Shown: positions 18,341 to 27,121, counted from the first letter of the stretch. The stretch is 64,000 bases of DNA from Roseibium sediminis (GCF_008711325.1 NZ_VXDB01000008.1:62001-126000), one strand, 5' to 3'. The notes: a model not told the origin generated them from the letters alone. Program-made: numbers and translations.

Positions 18341-18724
18341 ATGATCGCCAATATCGAACAGGAATTTGCGCAGATCACAGACTACTGGTCGCCTCGGGTC
18401 GTTGCTGACGTGAACGACCAGTGCGTGAAACTGGCCAAGCTGAAGGGCGAGTTTGTCTGGCACGACCATGCCAACGAGGACGAACTTTTCTTCGTCTACA
18501 AGGGCTCGCTGACAATCCGCTATCGGGACCGGGACGACGTCGTCCTGTCCGCTGGCGAGATGTACGTTGTTCCCAAGGGCGTTGAGCACAACCCCTTAGC
18601 AGGCGACGAGTGCTGGGTGATCCTGTTCGAACCATCCGAGACCAAACACACGGGCGATGTGGTTGTCGCCGGAACGAAATCGCTTGCCGAACAACGCGCC
18701 CATCAGGGCAGCGCATCGGCTTGA
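18341..18724 (+). CDS. Small cupin-domain protein
   Basis: 127 residues, a single beta-barrel cupin. Motif 1 reads WHDHANEDELFFVYKGSLTI (His, His, Glu ligands) and motif 2 GEMYVVPKGVEHNP (His), so the metal site looks complete. Similar small cupins are annotated as mannose-6-phosphate-isomerase-like. Its position between thiolase and the FadB-type gene with minimal spacing indicates co-transcription with beta-oxidation genes. Reaction and ligand are unknown. Confidence 0.88.
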   Translation: MIANIEQEFAQITDYWSPRVVADVNDQCVKLAKLKGEFVWHDHANEDELFFVYKGSLTIRYRDRDDVVLSAGEMYVVPKGVEHNPLAGDECWVILFEPSETKHTGDVVVAGTKSLAEQRAHQGSASA

Positions 18725-18739
18725 GCGGGAGGAATTGTG

Positions 18740-20956
18740 ATGAGCTATACAAACTTCAAGATTGAAACTGACGCCGACGGCATTGCTGTCATCACCTGGG
18801 ACATGCCGGAAAAGTCCCTGAATGTCATCGACATGAGCGTGATGGACGAACTGAGCCAGATCGTTGATCAGGTTGCCGGTGACGAGGCCATCAAGGGCGC
18901 CATTATCACGTCCGGCAAATCCGGTTTTTCCGGTGGTGCAGACCTGACCATGCTGGAAGGCCTGCTCAAGGAATACCACGTCAAGAAGGGATCTGATCCG
19001 GAAGGCGCTGCGAAGATCGTCTTTGAAGGCTCCCGGAAACTCTCCCTTGTCTATCGCAAGCTGGAAACTTGCGGGAAGCCGTTTGTTGCAACATTGACCG
19101 GCGTTTGCATGGGGGGCGGCACGGAACTCGCCCTTGCCTGCCATGCGCGCATCGCCGCCGATGACGACAGCTTCAAGATGGGTCTTCCGGAAGTGAAGGT
19201 TGGCCTCTTCCCGGGTGCCGGTGGCACGCAACGTGTCATGCGTATGGCCGATGGCCAGCAAGGCATGCAGTTCCTGCTGCAGGGCAAGACGCTGCGCACG
19301 AAGCAGGCCAAGTCCATGGGTCTGGTGGATGACGTCGTTCCGGCCAAGAAGTTGATGGAAGCAGCCAAGAAGCTGCTCAAGGACGGCCTGGACCCTGTGA
19401 AGGCCTGGGACAAGAAGGGCTACAAGCTGCCGAATGGCAAGATCTATTCGCCGCAAGGCTTCCAGTTCTGGCCAGCCGCCAATGCGATCTATCGCCGTGA
19501 AACCCATGACAACTACCCCGGCGCCCGCTATCTGTTGCATGCGGTCGTTGAAGGGCTTCAGCTGCCGATGGACCTCGCGCTTCAGGTAGAAAGCCGCTAC
19601 TTCGCCAAGGTGCTGCAGACACCGGAAGCCGCCAACATGATCCGCTCCCTGTTCATCTCCATGCAGGAGTTGAACAAGCTGGCGCGCCGTCCGCTTGACC
19701 AGCGTCCGAACAAGATCAAGAAGCTTGGTGTTCTCGGTGCCGGTTTCATGGGCGCGGGCATTGCCAATGTCTCCGCGCAGGCAGGCCTTAGCGTTGTTCT
19801 GATCGATCGCGATCAGGAAGCTGCCGACAAGGGCAAGGCGCATGCTGACAGCATCCTGAGCAAGTCGGTTCAGCGCGGCCACATGAGCGAAGACCAGAAG
19901 GCAAAGGTTCTGGAGCGCATTACGCCGACCACCGATTACGACCAGTTGGCAGAGTGCGACCTTGTGATCGAGGCCGTGTTCGAAGACCGCGAAGTCAAGC
20001 GTCAGGTGACCCAGAAGGCGGAAGCGGCGATGAAGAGCCGGGCCGTTTATGCCTCCAACACCTCCACTCTCCCGATCTCATCTCTGGCCGAAGCTTCCGA
20101 ACGCCCGAAGAACTTCATCGGCATTCACTTCTTCTCACCGGTAGAGAAGATGATGCTGGTCGAGGTGATCATGGGCAAGAAGACGTCCGATCGTGCGCTG
20201 GCTGTTGCCCTCGACTACATCAAGACGATCAAGAAGACGCCGATCGTCGTCAACGACAGCCGTGGATTCTACACATCGCGCGTTGTCATGACTTATATCC
20301 GCGAAGGCCTGATGATGCTGGCCGACGGTGTTCCGGCAGCGATGATCGAAAACGCGGGCAAGATGGCCGGCATGCCGGTTGGACCGCTGTCGCTCGGCGA
20401 TGAAGTTGCGCTTGATCTGGCATGGAAGATCGTCTCGGCAACCCGCAAGGACCTTGGCGTGAAGTATGTCGAGGGTCCGCTGGACAACATCCTTGAAGAA
20501 CTGGTGGTCAAGCGCGAACGCTTTGGCCGCAAGAACGGCAAGGGATTCTATGACTACAAGGGCAAGGACAAGAGCCTCTGGCCCGGCATCACCGATGTAA
20601 CCGGCCAGCCCAAGCCTGCTGAAAGCTTCAACATCGAGGAACTCAAGCAGCGCCTTCTGGTCATGCAGGCCCTCGAGACCGCCCGCATCTTTGAGGAGAA
20701 GTGCCTCACCGATGTGCGCGAAGCGGATGTCGGCTCGATCCTCGGTTTTGGCTTTGCGCCTTATACCGGTGGCACGCTCAGCTATATCGACATGATGGGC
20801 ACTGCGGAATTTGTCGAGCTTTGCAAGAAGTTCACCCGCAAGTGGGGCCCAAGGTTCAAGCCGAACAAGCTTCTGCGTGACATGGCGAAAAACAACGAAT
20901 CCTTCTACGGCAAGTTTGCTCCTGAGAACAATTCAGCGACCTCTCAAGCCGCCTGA
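18740..20956 (+). CDS. fadB: FadB-type enoyl-CoA hydratase / 3-hydroxyacyl-CoA dehydrogenase
   Basis: 738-residue bifunctional beta-oxidation enzyme. The crotonase half (about 1-200) has SGKSGFSGGADLTML and GVCMGGGTELALACH, with the catalytic Glu region LPEVKVGLFPGAGGTQR. The dehydrogenase half starts near 330 with the NAD loop LGAGFMGAGIAN, contains the catalytic His in GIHFFSPVEKM, and ends with the tandem 3HCDH C-terminal domains. ATG at 18740 is preferred over GTG at 18737 because GGGAGGA (18727-18733) is then 6 bases away. It is the last gene of the set, closed by a strong hairpin at 20987. Confidence 0.95.
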   Translation: MSYTNFKIETDADGIAVITWDMPEKSLNVIDMSVMDELSQIVDQVAGDEAIKGAIITSGKSGFSGGADLTMLEGLLKEYHVKKGSDPEGAAKIVFEGSRKLSLVYRKLETCGKPFVATLTGVCMGGGTELALACHARIAADDDSFKMGLPEVKVGLFPGAGGTQRVMRMADGQQGMQFLLQGKTLRTKQAKSMGLVDDVVPAKKLMEAAKKLLKDGLDPVKAWDKKGYKLPNGKIYSPQGFQFWPAANAIYRRETHDNYPGARYLLHAVVEGLQLPMDLALQVESRYFAKVLQTPEAANMIRSLFISMQELNKLARRPLDQRPNKIKKLGVLGAGFMGAGIANVSAQAGLSVVLIDRDQEAADKGKAHADSILSKSVQRGHMSEDQKAKVLERITPTTDYDQLAECDLVIEAVFEDREVKRQVTQKAEAAMKSRAVYASNTSTLPISSLAEASERPKNFIGIHFFSPVEKMMLVEVIMGKKTSDRALAVALDYIKTIKKTPIVVNDSRGFYTSRVVMTYIREGLMMLADGVPAAMIENAGKMAGMPVGPLSLGDEVALDLAWKIVSATRKDLGVKYVEGPLDNILEELVVKRERFGRKNGKGFYDYKGKDKSLWPGITDVTGQPKPAESFNIEELKQRLLVMQALETARIFEEKCLTDVREADVGSILGFGFAPYTGGTLSYIDMMGTAEFVELCKKFTRKWGPRFKPNKLLRDMAKNNESFYGKFAPENNSATSQAA

Positions 20957-20986
20957 CGCAGTGGTATTTATATCTATCACCAATAA

Positions 20987-21010
20987 AACCGCCGCTTTCG
21001 AGCGGCGGTT
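20987..21010 (+). terminator. Terminator of the beta-oxidation cluster
   Basis: AACCGCCGCT and AGCGGCGGTT form a perfect 10-bp stem with a TTCG tetraloop; T-rich sequence (ATATTTTCTGATTTTTTTG) follows within about 10 bases. Confidence 0.85.
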
Positions 21011-21116
21011 CTCGCATATTTTCTGATTTTTTTGCAGTTTACGCCGCAAATTTGATACGAAGCGCCAACTTTTGCATGATATGCATGCACTTATATGTTG
21101 TGCCGGAGCCAATTTG

Positions 21117-22154
21117 ATGCGGTCTATGAAATTCTGGGTGCGTTCCGACTTCATAAAGTTCCTCAAGACACAACCGTACACACGTACACTTGATTGGAAA
21201 CAAATCGAGGATCGCCACAGCCTGACCGAGGAAGCGACGGACAATCCGCTCGGCATCGTGGCAGCTGACATCTATTTTTCCATCTTCGAGGAAACCGCCA
21301 AATCCCTTGGCAGCGACGCGCTCTATTTCGATCTGATGTATGAAGCGCCGGTCGGCCCGTTTTCCGCTTCCGACTATCTCTTTGTTTGCGCACCGGATTT
21401 GCGTACATCCCTGCAGTCGATGGTCGACTATGCCCCTGCCCGTACAAACGCGGTCGACTTCATTTTCGAAGAGAATGAAAACTACGGCGTGTTCGAGTGG
21501 CGGATGATCGAGGGACTTGGGGAATGGCGCCAGAGCATGTTCGGGCAGATGGCCATCACTGTTCGGCATATCGAGCTGGTGCTTGGAGACGACAAGCCCC
21601 CACTGACAATGGAGCTTGCGGCAGAACCGCCCATTTCCAAATCAGCGTTCTTGGCCAAATACGAGAACCGGGTCACCTTCAACACGCTCAGAAACAGAAT
21701 TCTTATTCCGCGGCATATGCTTAGCAGGCCGAACAACCGGCACGAGGAAAACCTCTACCAGATTATTCTGCGCGCATCGGCACAGGATCTGGAGACGTTC
21801 CGGGAGTACGATTCCGACATTTCGCGCGTCACGACCCAGATTGTCGAGAACCTGAAAGCCGGAAACTGCACCCTTCCGGAAGTCTCCAAGGCGCTTGGCA
21901 TGTCCCAGAGAACCCTGCAGCGCGTGCTGGAAACGGAAGGCTCCTCCTTCCGCACCCTGGTGGACAAGGTTCGCAAATCGGCTGCACGCCGCTACATCGT
22001 GAACAGCAATTTGCCCTTCAAGGAGATCGCCTATCTGCTTGGGTTTTCCGAACTGAGCACTTTTTCAAGGGCTGTAAAGGCCTGGTACGGCGTGTCACCG
22101 CGCGGCCTCAGGGACAAGAAGAAAACCGAATTGAGCAGGAAGCTCAACAGGTAA
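21117..22154 (+). CDS. AraC-family transcriptional regulator
   Basis: 345 residues. Residues 1-210 resemble the arabinose-binding-like effector domain of the larger AraC regulators (VAADIYFSIFEETAKSLG, FDLMYEAPVGPFSASDYLFV). The C-terminal 265-340 is a double helix-turn-helix (LPEVSKALGMSQRTLQRVLE and IAYLLGFSELSTFSRAVKAW, then GVSPRGLR). The ATG at 21117 is chosen because GGAG at 21105-21108 precedes it by 8 bases; longer starts at 21081 or 21072 lack this. A small inverted repeat TGCAT-GAT-ATGCA (21073-21085) just upstream could be a self-operator. Target genes are unknown; the beta-oxidation cluster is the nearest candidate. Confidence 0.88.
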   Translation: MRSMKFWVRSDFIKFLKTQPYTRTLDWKQIEDRHSLTEEATDNPLGIVAADIYFSIFEETAKSLGSDALYFDLMYEAPVGPFSASDYLFVCAPDLRTSLQSMVDYAPARTNAVDFIFEENENYGVFEWRMIEGLGEWRQSMFGQMAITVRHIELVLGDDKPPLTMELAAEPPISKSAFLAKYENRVTFNTLRNRILIPRHMLSRPNNRHEENLYQIILRASAQDLETFREYDSDISRVTTQIVENLKAGNCTLPEVSKALGMSQRTLQRVLETEGSSFRTLVDKVRKSAARRYIVNSNLPFKEIAYLLGFSELSTFSRAVKAWYGVSPRGLRDKKKTELSRKLNR

Positions 22155-22204
22155 TCTACCCGCAAAACAGACTGAATTAATTCACCTTTTTACAAAAATA
22201 AAAG

Positions 22205-22242
22205 TCCCGGCCTTGCCGCCCCTGAAGGCGGCAAAACCGGGA
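22205..22242. terminator. Long hairpin, possibly bidirectional terminator
   Basis: TCCCGG (22205-22210) pairs with CCGGGA (22237-22242) and TTGCCGCC (22213-22220) with GGCGGCAA (22227-22234), separated by a CC/AA internal loop. On the minus strand it is followed by CTTTTATTTTTG, a proper T-rich tail; on the plus strand it would end the AraC transcript without a T-run. Confidence 0.7.
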
Positions 22243-22268
22243 TCTCGAAAGTCTATTCGCTAAATTTC

Positions 22269-22307
22269 AAAAAAAAGCACGGGACCGGCAAAACCGCTTT
22301 CCCGTGC
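22269..22307 (-). terminator. Strong minus-strand terminator of the ncRNA candidate
   Basis: Read on the minus strand, GCACGGGA pairs with TCCCGTGC (8 bp) around an inner CGG/CCG stem, and is followed by eight consecutive T residues (plus-strand A-run 22269-22276). There is no minus-strand protein gene for it to terminate. Confidence 0.85.
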
Positions 22308-22553
22308 AATTACATCCGAAACCTTTTGGAAGCACGTGGGATGCTCCGATCGGGTACTCATGCGGCCCGGATGCCGGACCAAGCCTTTGTTCTATTATCA
22401 CAACCATGTGTTCCGATGCGCAACGCTCCAACCAATTTGGGGCTGATTGAAGCGCTCTGCAGAGTACCGGGACACCCAGTTGCAGGCTTAGGACCTGAGG
22501 CTCAGAATCGAAGTTAGGTGGGAACAACCGCAACCCTGAGGCACACAACCTGT
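22277..22553 (-). ncRNA. Structured non-coding RNA candidate, possibly 6S RNA
   Basis: A minus-strand transcript is implied by the strong terminator at 22269-22307. Upstream, a -10-like TATTTATAC lies at about 22561-22569. Bases near 22553-22537 (CACAG, UGUGU, CC) can pair with those near 22412-22397 (GG, ACACA, UUGUG), enclosing about 155 nucleotides with partial internal helices (GUUGCGG with CCUGCAAC; CAGG with CCUG). That closing-stem, open-bubble, apical-stem form and size resemble 6S RNA, the sigma-70 holoenzyme inhibitor. A 7-bp hairpin (22364-22380) lies between this and the terminator. A 102-codon reading frame here runs into the terminator stem and is not believed. The 6S identity is tentative. 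Confidence 0.45.
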
Positions 22554-22784
22554 GTCTACGGTATAAATACCCCATTGTAATTGGCAGGATTTGATTAAAT
22601 TTATCACTTTACGCCATTCTTTACCGTAACGTAGCTTTAAATGCGGACAGTACCCGTAAAGATTGCGGATGCCAGCTACGCATCTTTTCAATTGATGTTA
22701 CGTAGTCAGGGCATTGTAAGTGCCAGTTTCCTGTACTACCTAAGAATCAACAACTGGATACATTGAACAACCGGGAAAAATGAC

Positions 22785-23063
22785 ATGACACAACAAGGCC
22801 TGACCCGTCTTCTGGGCGGCTCCCCCGGGCAGGTGGTTCTTCGGCTGGTGTTTCTGTCCTTCGTGGTTGGTGTCATCCTCTCGGCGCTGGATCTGAACCC
22901 CCTTGATATCTTTGACATGATCCAGACGTTCTTCTCGCGCCTGTGGCACATGGGCTTTGATGCTCTGGGGTCAATCGGGCGGTATTTCCTGCTCGGCGCA
23001 GCAGTGGTTCTGCCAATTTGGCTGATTTCCCGGCTACTTAGCGTTTTCGGACGCTCTTCCTGA
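22785..23063 (+). CDS. DUF6460-type small inner-membrane protein
   Basis: 92 residues with two predicted membrane helices (VVLRLVFLSFVVGVILSAL at about 17-35 and YFLLGAAVVLPIWLISRLL at about 67-85) joined by an amphipathic segment with conserved aromatics (FFSRLWHMGFDALGSIGRY). The pattern matches the short DUF6460 proteins of alphaproteobacteria; function unknown. It is convergent with the deacetylase-like gene at 23081, with an 17-base gap. Confidence 0.82.
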   Translation: MTQQGLTRLLGGSPGQVVLRLVFLSFVVGVILSALDLNPLDIFDMIQTFFSRLWHMGFDALGSIGRYFLLGAAVVLPIWLISRLLSVFGRSS

Positions 23064-23080
23064 CACCTTTGCCGGCTCGC

Positions 23081-24001
23081 TCAACCAGCAGCACAGTCGT
23101 TGCCGACTGCGAGCGCCGCGCGATGGAGCGTCAAATGGCGATCCGCCAGTTCGTCAATATCCTCGCCGTATCCGCCGCCGAGCACACCGGCGAGCGGTAT
23201 CCCGAGTTTGCGCACAGTCCCTATCACGAAAAGATCCCGGCGCTTCAGCCCGTTTCTTGACAGACCAAGTCGGCCAAGCCGGTCGCCCTCCCAAGGATCA
23301 ACGCCCGCATTGTAAAAGACGATATCCGGTCTGCTTGCCTCCAGGATCGACCTCAGACGCGCCTCCAACAGGGCGAGATAACTGTTATCTGGCATGCCGT
23401 CGGGCAGCTCTGCGTCATGGTTGGAAGGCACCTTTCGGACAGGGTAGTTCTTGCGGGCGTGCATGGAGAAGGTGAAAACGCTTTCATCCCGTCGGAAGAT
23501 ATCCGCAGTGCCATCCCCCTGATGCACATCGAGATCAATCACCAGCGCCCGCTTGATGACACCGTCCGCCTGCATGACGCGAATGGCAACAGCCACGTCG
23601 TTAAAGACACAAAAGCCGGCGCCATGCGCCCATCTTGCGTGATGGCTGCCGCCTGCGGTGTTGCAGGCCAGACCATGTTCCAGCGCAAGATATCCGGTTA
23701 GTACCGTTCCCCCCGTCGCATAACGGGCACGAGCTGCAATATCCTCAAGAATATCGAAACCGATCTCCCGTGAAACGGCCTTTGGAACACTTAAGGAAAA
23801 CACCTGATCGACATAACGGGGGTCATGCGCCAGCGCGACCCACTCAAACGGGGCTGCACGCGGTTTGTGGAACGGCCTACCCTGCAACAGGTCTTCCTGC
23901 AAAATGAAGTCTGCCACCGCCCGAAACTTGTCCATCGGGAAGCGGTGATTGGCGGGCAGGACGGCGCAGTACCCCGGATGGTGCACAATCGGAACAGTCA
24001 T
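23081..24001 (-). CDS. Histone deacetylase-like amidohydrolase
   Basis: 306-residue zinc amidohydrolase of the HDAC/AcuC/APAH superfamily. Active-site motifs: GGSHHARWAHGAGFCVFND (tandem His), DLDVHQGDGT (Asp/His zinc ligands), FYNAGVDPWEGD and LGGGYGED. Substrate is open: bacterial members act on acetylpolyamines or acetylated proteins. The start is placed at the ATG at 24001 (MTVPIVHHPGYC), where homology begins; an upstream extension would be low-complexity and would run into the divergent MATE gene. Confidence 0.9.
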   Translation of the reverse strand: MTVPIVHHPGYCAVLPANHRFPMDKFRAVADFILQEDLLQGRPFHKPRAAPFEWVALAHDPRYVDQVFSLSVPKAVSREIGFDILEDIAARARYATGGTVLTGYLALEHGLACNTAGGSHHARWAHGAGFCVFNDVAVAIRVMQADGVIKRALVIDLDVHQGDGTADIFRRDESVFTFSMHARKNYPVRKVPSNHDAELPDGMPDNSYLALLEARLRSILEASRPDIVFYNAGVDPWEGDRLGRLGLSRNGLKRRDLFVIGTVRKLGIPLAGVLGGGYGEDIDELADRHLTLHRAALAVGNDCAAG

Positions 24002-24113
24002 GGGATCAGTTATAGCGGGCGCTGCCTGCGTGGAAAGCTCCGCTGCACCCTTTGATGCGCTTGACGAACGGGCACATTGAGCCCAAAGACAGGGTTTGAG
24101 AAAGTCTCCCTCC

Positions 24114-25478
24114 ATGAATGCCCCGACACGACCGACCCTTCCTTTTGACGTCACTTGGCGCACGGTGCTGACGATTGCCCTGCCGATGACGATCGCCTAT
24201 CTGTCCACCCCGCTGCTGGGACTGGTGGATACGGCCGTGATCGGCCAGCTGGGAGACCCTGTTCTTGTCGGCGGCATTGCAATTGGCGGCATCATTTTCG
24301 ACCTTGCCTTCACCACTTTCAATTTCCTGAGGTCCGGCACAACGGGGCTGACTGCGCAGGCCGTTGGCGCGAACAACAGCCGCGAAATTCCAGCCATCCT
24401 GATGCGGTCCCTCTGCATTGCCCTGATTGCAGGCATTGCGATCATTCTTCTACAGGTGCCGATCCGCGATGCAGGGCTGTTCTTCCTTGGCGGCAGTGAT
24501 GCGGTTCAGGCCGCCACGGCAAGCTATTTCGATATCCGCGTCTACAGTGCGCCCTTCCTGTTGGCGAATTACGCCATTCTTGGCTGGTATATCGGCCTCG
24601 GGCGTGCGGGCGCAGGTCTTGCCCTGCAATTGTTTCTGAACGGATTGAACATTGCCCTCAGCCTCTGGTTCGTCATGGGGCTTTCCCTGGGCGTGGAAGG
24701 CGTTGCCGCAGCCACCGTCATCAGTGAAGCCGCAACCACTCTCCTTGGCGGTGCTGCTGTGCTGTGGACCCTAAAAGGGTCGCCATGGCCCAGCCGGGCA
24801 CATGTCTTTGACCGCGAGCAATTTCTCAAGACGATGGCGTTGAACCGGGACATCATGATCCGATCCTTCACCCTGCTGATCGCGTTTTCCTATTTTGTTG
24901 CCCGCTCAGCCGATCAGGGCGAGGTCATTCTGGCGACAAACACCATTCTTGAAAAGTTCATCATGACCGCCGCCTTCTTTCTGGACGGGCTGGCGACTGC
25001 GGCAGAACAGCTGGTGGGCCGGGCTGTCGGGGGAAACTATCGTCCCGCTTTCCGCAAGACCGTTCGTCTGACTGTTTTCTGGAGTTTTGTTATCTGCGGG
25101 CTGCTTTCAATCCTGATTGCCCTGTTCGGGCCGCAGCTTCTGGATCTCATGACCACCTCCGATGAAATCCGAGCCACCGGGCGCGAGTATCTGGTCTGGG
25201 TGATCATCGCGCCAGTCTTCGGCGTTCTGGCCTATGTGATGGACGGTGTGTTCATCGGCGCAACATGGTCGAGAGACATGCGGAACATGATGCTGGTGTC
25301 GCTGGCTGCCTTTCTGGCAGCCTATCACCTGTTCTTCCCGATCTGGGGCAATGACGGACTCTGGCTGGCCCTGACCATCTTTCTTGGCATCCGCGGCCTG
25401 TCGCTCAGCGTCATGTGTCGCTGGCGTGCAGACCGCACCTTTTCGCCTGACCCCATCGCCCTTTCGAACAGAGCCTGA
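24114..25478 (+). CDS. MATE-family efflux transporter (DinF-like)
   Basis: 454-residue inner-membrane exporter with about 12 hydrophobic helices. N-terminal TWRTVLTIALPMTIAYLSTPLLGLVDTAVIGQLGD is a characteristic MATE helix 1 (N-x-P-like core, followed by the D of helix 1-2). GEVILATNTILEKFIMTAAFFLDGLATAAEQLVGRAVG in the second half marks the DinF branch. It exchanges cations for drugs or metabolites; the substrate is unknown. ATG 24114 is chosen over an upstream TTG. Divergent from the deacetylase-like gene, convergent with pyrD. Confidence 0.92.
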   Translation: MNAPTRPTLPFDVTWRTVLTIALPMTIAYLSTPLLGLVDTAVIGQLGDPVLVGGIAIGGIIFDLAFTTFNFLRSGTTGLTAQAVGANNSREIPAILMRSLCIALIAGIAIILLQVPIRDAGLFFLGGSDAVQAATASYFDIRVYSAPFLLANYAILGWYIGLGRAGAGLALQLFLNGLNIALSLWFVMGLSLGVEGVAAATVISEAATTLLGGAAVLWTLKGSPWPSRAHVFDREQFLKTMALNRDIMIRSFTLLIAFSYFVARSADQGEVILATNTILEKFIMTAAFFLDGLATAAEQLVGRAVGGNYRPAFRKTVRLTVFWSFVICGLLSILIALFGPQLLDLMTTSDEIRATGREYLVWVIIAPVFGVLAYVMDGVFIGATWSRDMRNMMLVSLAAFLAAYHLFFPIWGNDGLWLALTIFLGIRGLSLSVMCRWRADRTFSPDPIALSNRA

Positions 25479-25486
25479 TTAGCGTT

Positions 25487-26581
25487 TTACGGATTTGCGG
25501 AGGCCCAGGCGGACATTTCCGTATCGCGAACCTCACGCAGGGACGCAATGCCCTCGCGGTCAAGGCGGGCAATCAGGCCCTTGACGATGGTGTTGGCAAG
25601 GCGCGGTCCCTTGTAGACCATGGAAGAATAGAGCTGCAGCAGGTCCGCACCCGCCGTGATCTTCGTCCACGCGGTTTCCGCGCTATCGATCCCGCCAACG
25701 CCAATCAGGGGCAAATCCGGCCCGACGCGCTTGCGGGTCTTGGCCAGCATGATCGTTGATTTCAGAAACACCGGGCGTCCCGAAAGACCGCCCGTCTCAT
25801 TGGCAACGGCTCCGGACCGCAATCCTTCGCGGCTGATCGTCGTGTTGGAGACGATCATGCCGTCGACTTTCTTGGCCAGCACCACTTCACAGACATCGTC
25901 GAGCGTGACCTCGTCCACATCCGGAGCAATCTTCAGCAGAACCGGCACCATGCGGCCAACCCGGTTGGTGGCGGCATCGCGTGCTGCCATCACGCCGCTG
26001 AGCAGCTCTTCCAGCGAGGCGCGTGCCTGCAGGTCGCGCAGTCCCGGTGTGTTGGGCGACGAGATGTTCACGGTGAAATAGGACGCGTGATCGGCGAAGG
26101 TCTCAATGCCCTTCACATAGTCGGCGATGCGGTCGCTCGCATCCTTGTTGGCACCCACATTAATGCCGACAATGCCCGGACGCCCTGCCCTTGCCTGCAG
26201 TTTGGCAAGCAAGGCCTGGTGGCCCTTGTTGTTGAAGCCGAAGCGGTTGATGACACCCTCATCGGCGGCAAGGCGAAACACGCGCGGCTTGGGGTTTCCC
26301 GCCTGCGGCAGTGGTGTGACGGAGCCGATTTCGGTGAAGCCGAAACCAAGTCGCAGAACCTCGTCGGGAACATCGCCGTCCTTGTCGAAGCCTGCGGCCA
26401 TTCCAACCGGGTTTTCGAAGTCCAGATCCCATAGGGTCTGCTTCAGGCGTGCATCCCTCGGGCTGTCACAGGCCGGAAGAAGACCGGATTTCAGCGCCTT
26501 GATTGTCACACCATGGGCGGTTTCCGCGTCCAGTTTGTGGAGAGCGGCCAGACCAAACTGATCGATGAGGGACAGGATCAT
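25487..26581 (-). CDS. pyrD: Dihydroorotate dehydrogenase (quinone), class 2
   Basis: 364-residue membrane-associated flavoenzyme of pyrimidine synthesis, oxidising dihydroorotate to orotate with quinone. The N-terminal helical segment (LIDQFGLAALHKLDAETAH) is the membrane-contact region of class 2. FMN barrel motifs are GMAAGFDKDGDVPDEVLRLGFGFTEIG-like glycine-rich strands, SSPNTPGLRDLQ with the catalytic Ser, and VSNTTISREGL. It is downstream of and overlapped by the DUF952 gene by ATGA, so the two are coupled. Confidence 0.96.
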   Translation of the reverse strand: MILSLIDQFGLAALHKLDAETAHGVTIKALKSGLLPACDSPRDARLKQTLWDLDFENPVGMAAGFDKDGDVPDEVLRLGFGFTEIGSVTPLPQAGNPKPRVFRLAADEGVINRFGFNNKGHQALLAKLQARAGRPGIVGINVGANKDASDRIADYVKGIETFADHASYFTVNISSPNTPGLRDLQARASLEELLSGVMAARDAATNRVGRMVPVLLKIAPDVDEVTLDDVCEVVLAKKVDGMIVSNTTISREGLRSGAVANETGGLSGRPVFLKSTIMLAKTRKRVGPDLPLIGVGGIDSAETAWTKITAGADLLQLYSSMVYKGPRLANTIVKGLIARLDREGIASLREVRDTEMSAWASANP

Positions 26582-26922
26582 TGGGAAAGTTCCGGAAATT
26601 GGTGCACACCGTCATCCCCCAGCGGCAGGTCCTTGACCCACAGGGCAGTATCGACGGGCATGGTGTCAAAAAGATGCGGGAACAGCGCGCCGCCGCGGGA
26701 CGTTTCCCACTTCATCGCCGGTCCGAAGGCATCGGCATCGCAGGCAATCAAGACAAGGTCCGTTTGCCCTGCAAAGTGCTTGGCAGCCGTTTCCTTCACC
26801 TGATCTCCCGCCGAAAAATGGATGAAGCCGTCGGCGAGATCGACCGGCGCGCCCTTGAACTCTCCGTCCCGGACGGCGATATCCCACATGGATTTCGGCA
26901 TTATCTTGAAAATCAGCGACAT
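26578..26922 (-). CDS. DUF952-domain protein coupled to pyrD
   Basis: 114 residues. The body is a DUF952 domain (IFKIMPKSMWDIAVRDGEFK, DLADGFIHFSAGDQVKETAAKHF, LVLIACDADAFG, ALWVKDLPLGDDG). Function unestablished. Start chosen at the ATG at 26922 where the domain begins, as the frame is open further upstream but crosses the start region of the divergent regulator. Its stop overlaps the pyrD start, so it is co-translated with a pyrimidine enzyme. A link to nucleotide metabolism is only suggested by that coupling. Confidence 0.85.
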   Translation of the reverse strand: MSLIFKIMPKSMWDIAVRDGEFKGAPVDLADGFIHFSAGDQVKETAAKHFAGQTDLVLIACDADAFGPAMKWETSRGGALFPHLFDTMPVDTALWVKDLPLGDDGVHQFPELSQ

Positions 26923-27121
26923 CACCCGCTCCCGGTGGCATTTCAGGCGGACCAGCTCCACCAGCAAGAAACTCGGCGCGGACCCTATAGGCACCGACCG
27001 GGCAAGACAACCACCGGGATGCGCAATCCCCACGCCTAGGAATATTTTGACAGGATTCCCGGGCCGGAACATAGTGAACAGGCGACAGCTCCCCCTGTCG
27101 CCGGCACATTCGGAGAACAGC

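Larger units (their letters stand above)
22155..22784. other. 630-base gene-free region holding a minus-strand RNA unit
   Basis: No convincing protein gene. It holds two stem-loops with minus-strand T-tails (22205-22242 and 22277-22307) and a conserved-looking structured stretch up to about 22553, described separately. The part from 22590 to 22784 is AT-richer and should contain the promoter of the gene at 22785. Confidence 0.6.

Noticed and set aside
16667-18589. 640-codon minus-strand frame across GST, thiolase and cupin
   Set aside because: It spans three well-supported opposite genes and looks like a GC-codon artefact.
22277-22553. Two-piece tmRNA as identity of the structured RNA
   Set aside because: No tag-like AND(N)...ALAA/AVAA coding stretch and no tRNA-Ala-like acceptor were visible on either strand.
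22267-22575. 102-codon minus-strand frame in the ncRNA region
   Set aside because: Its end runs through the terminator stem and T-tract, and the translation has no recognisable composition or domain.
24002-24163. Longer N-terminus of the deacetylase-like protein
   Set aside because: It would overlap the divergent MATE gene and is not part of the conserved fold.
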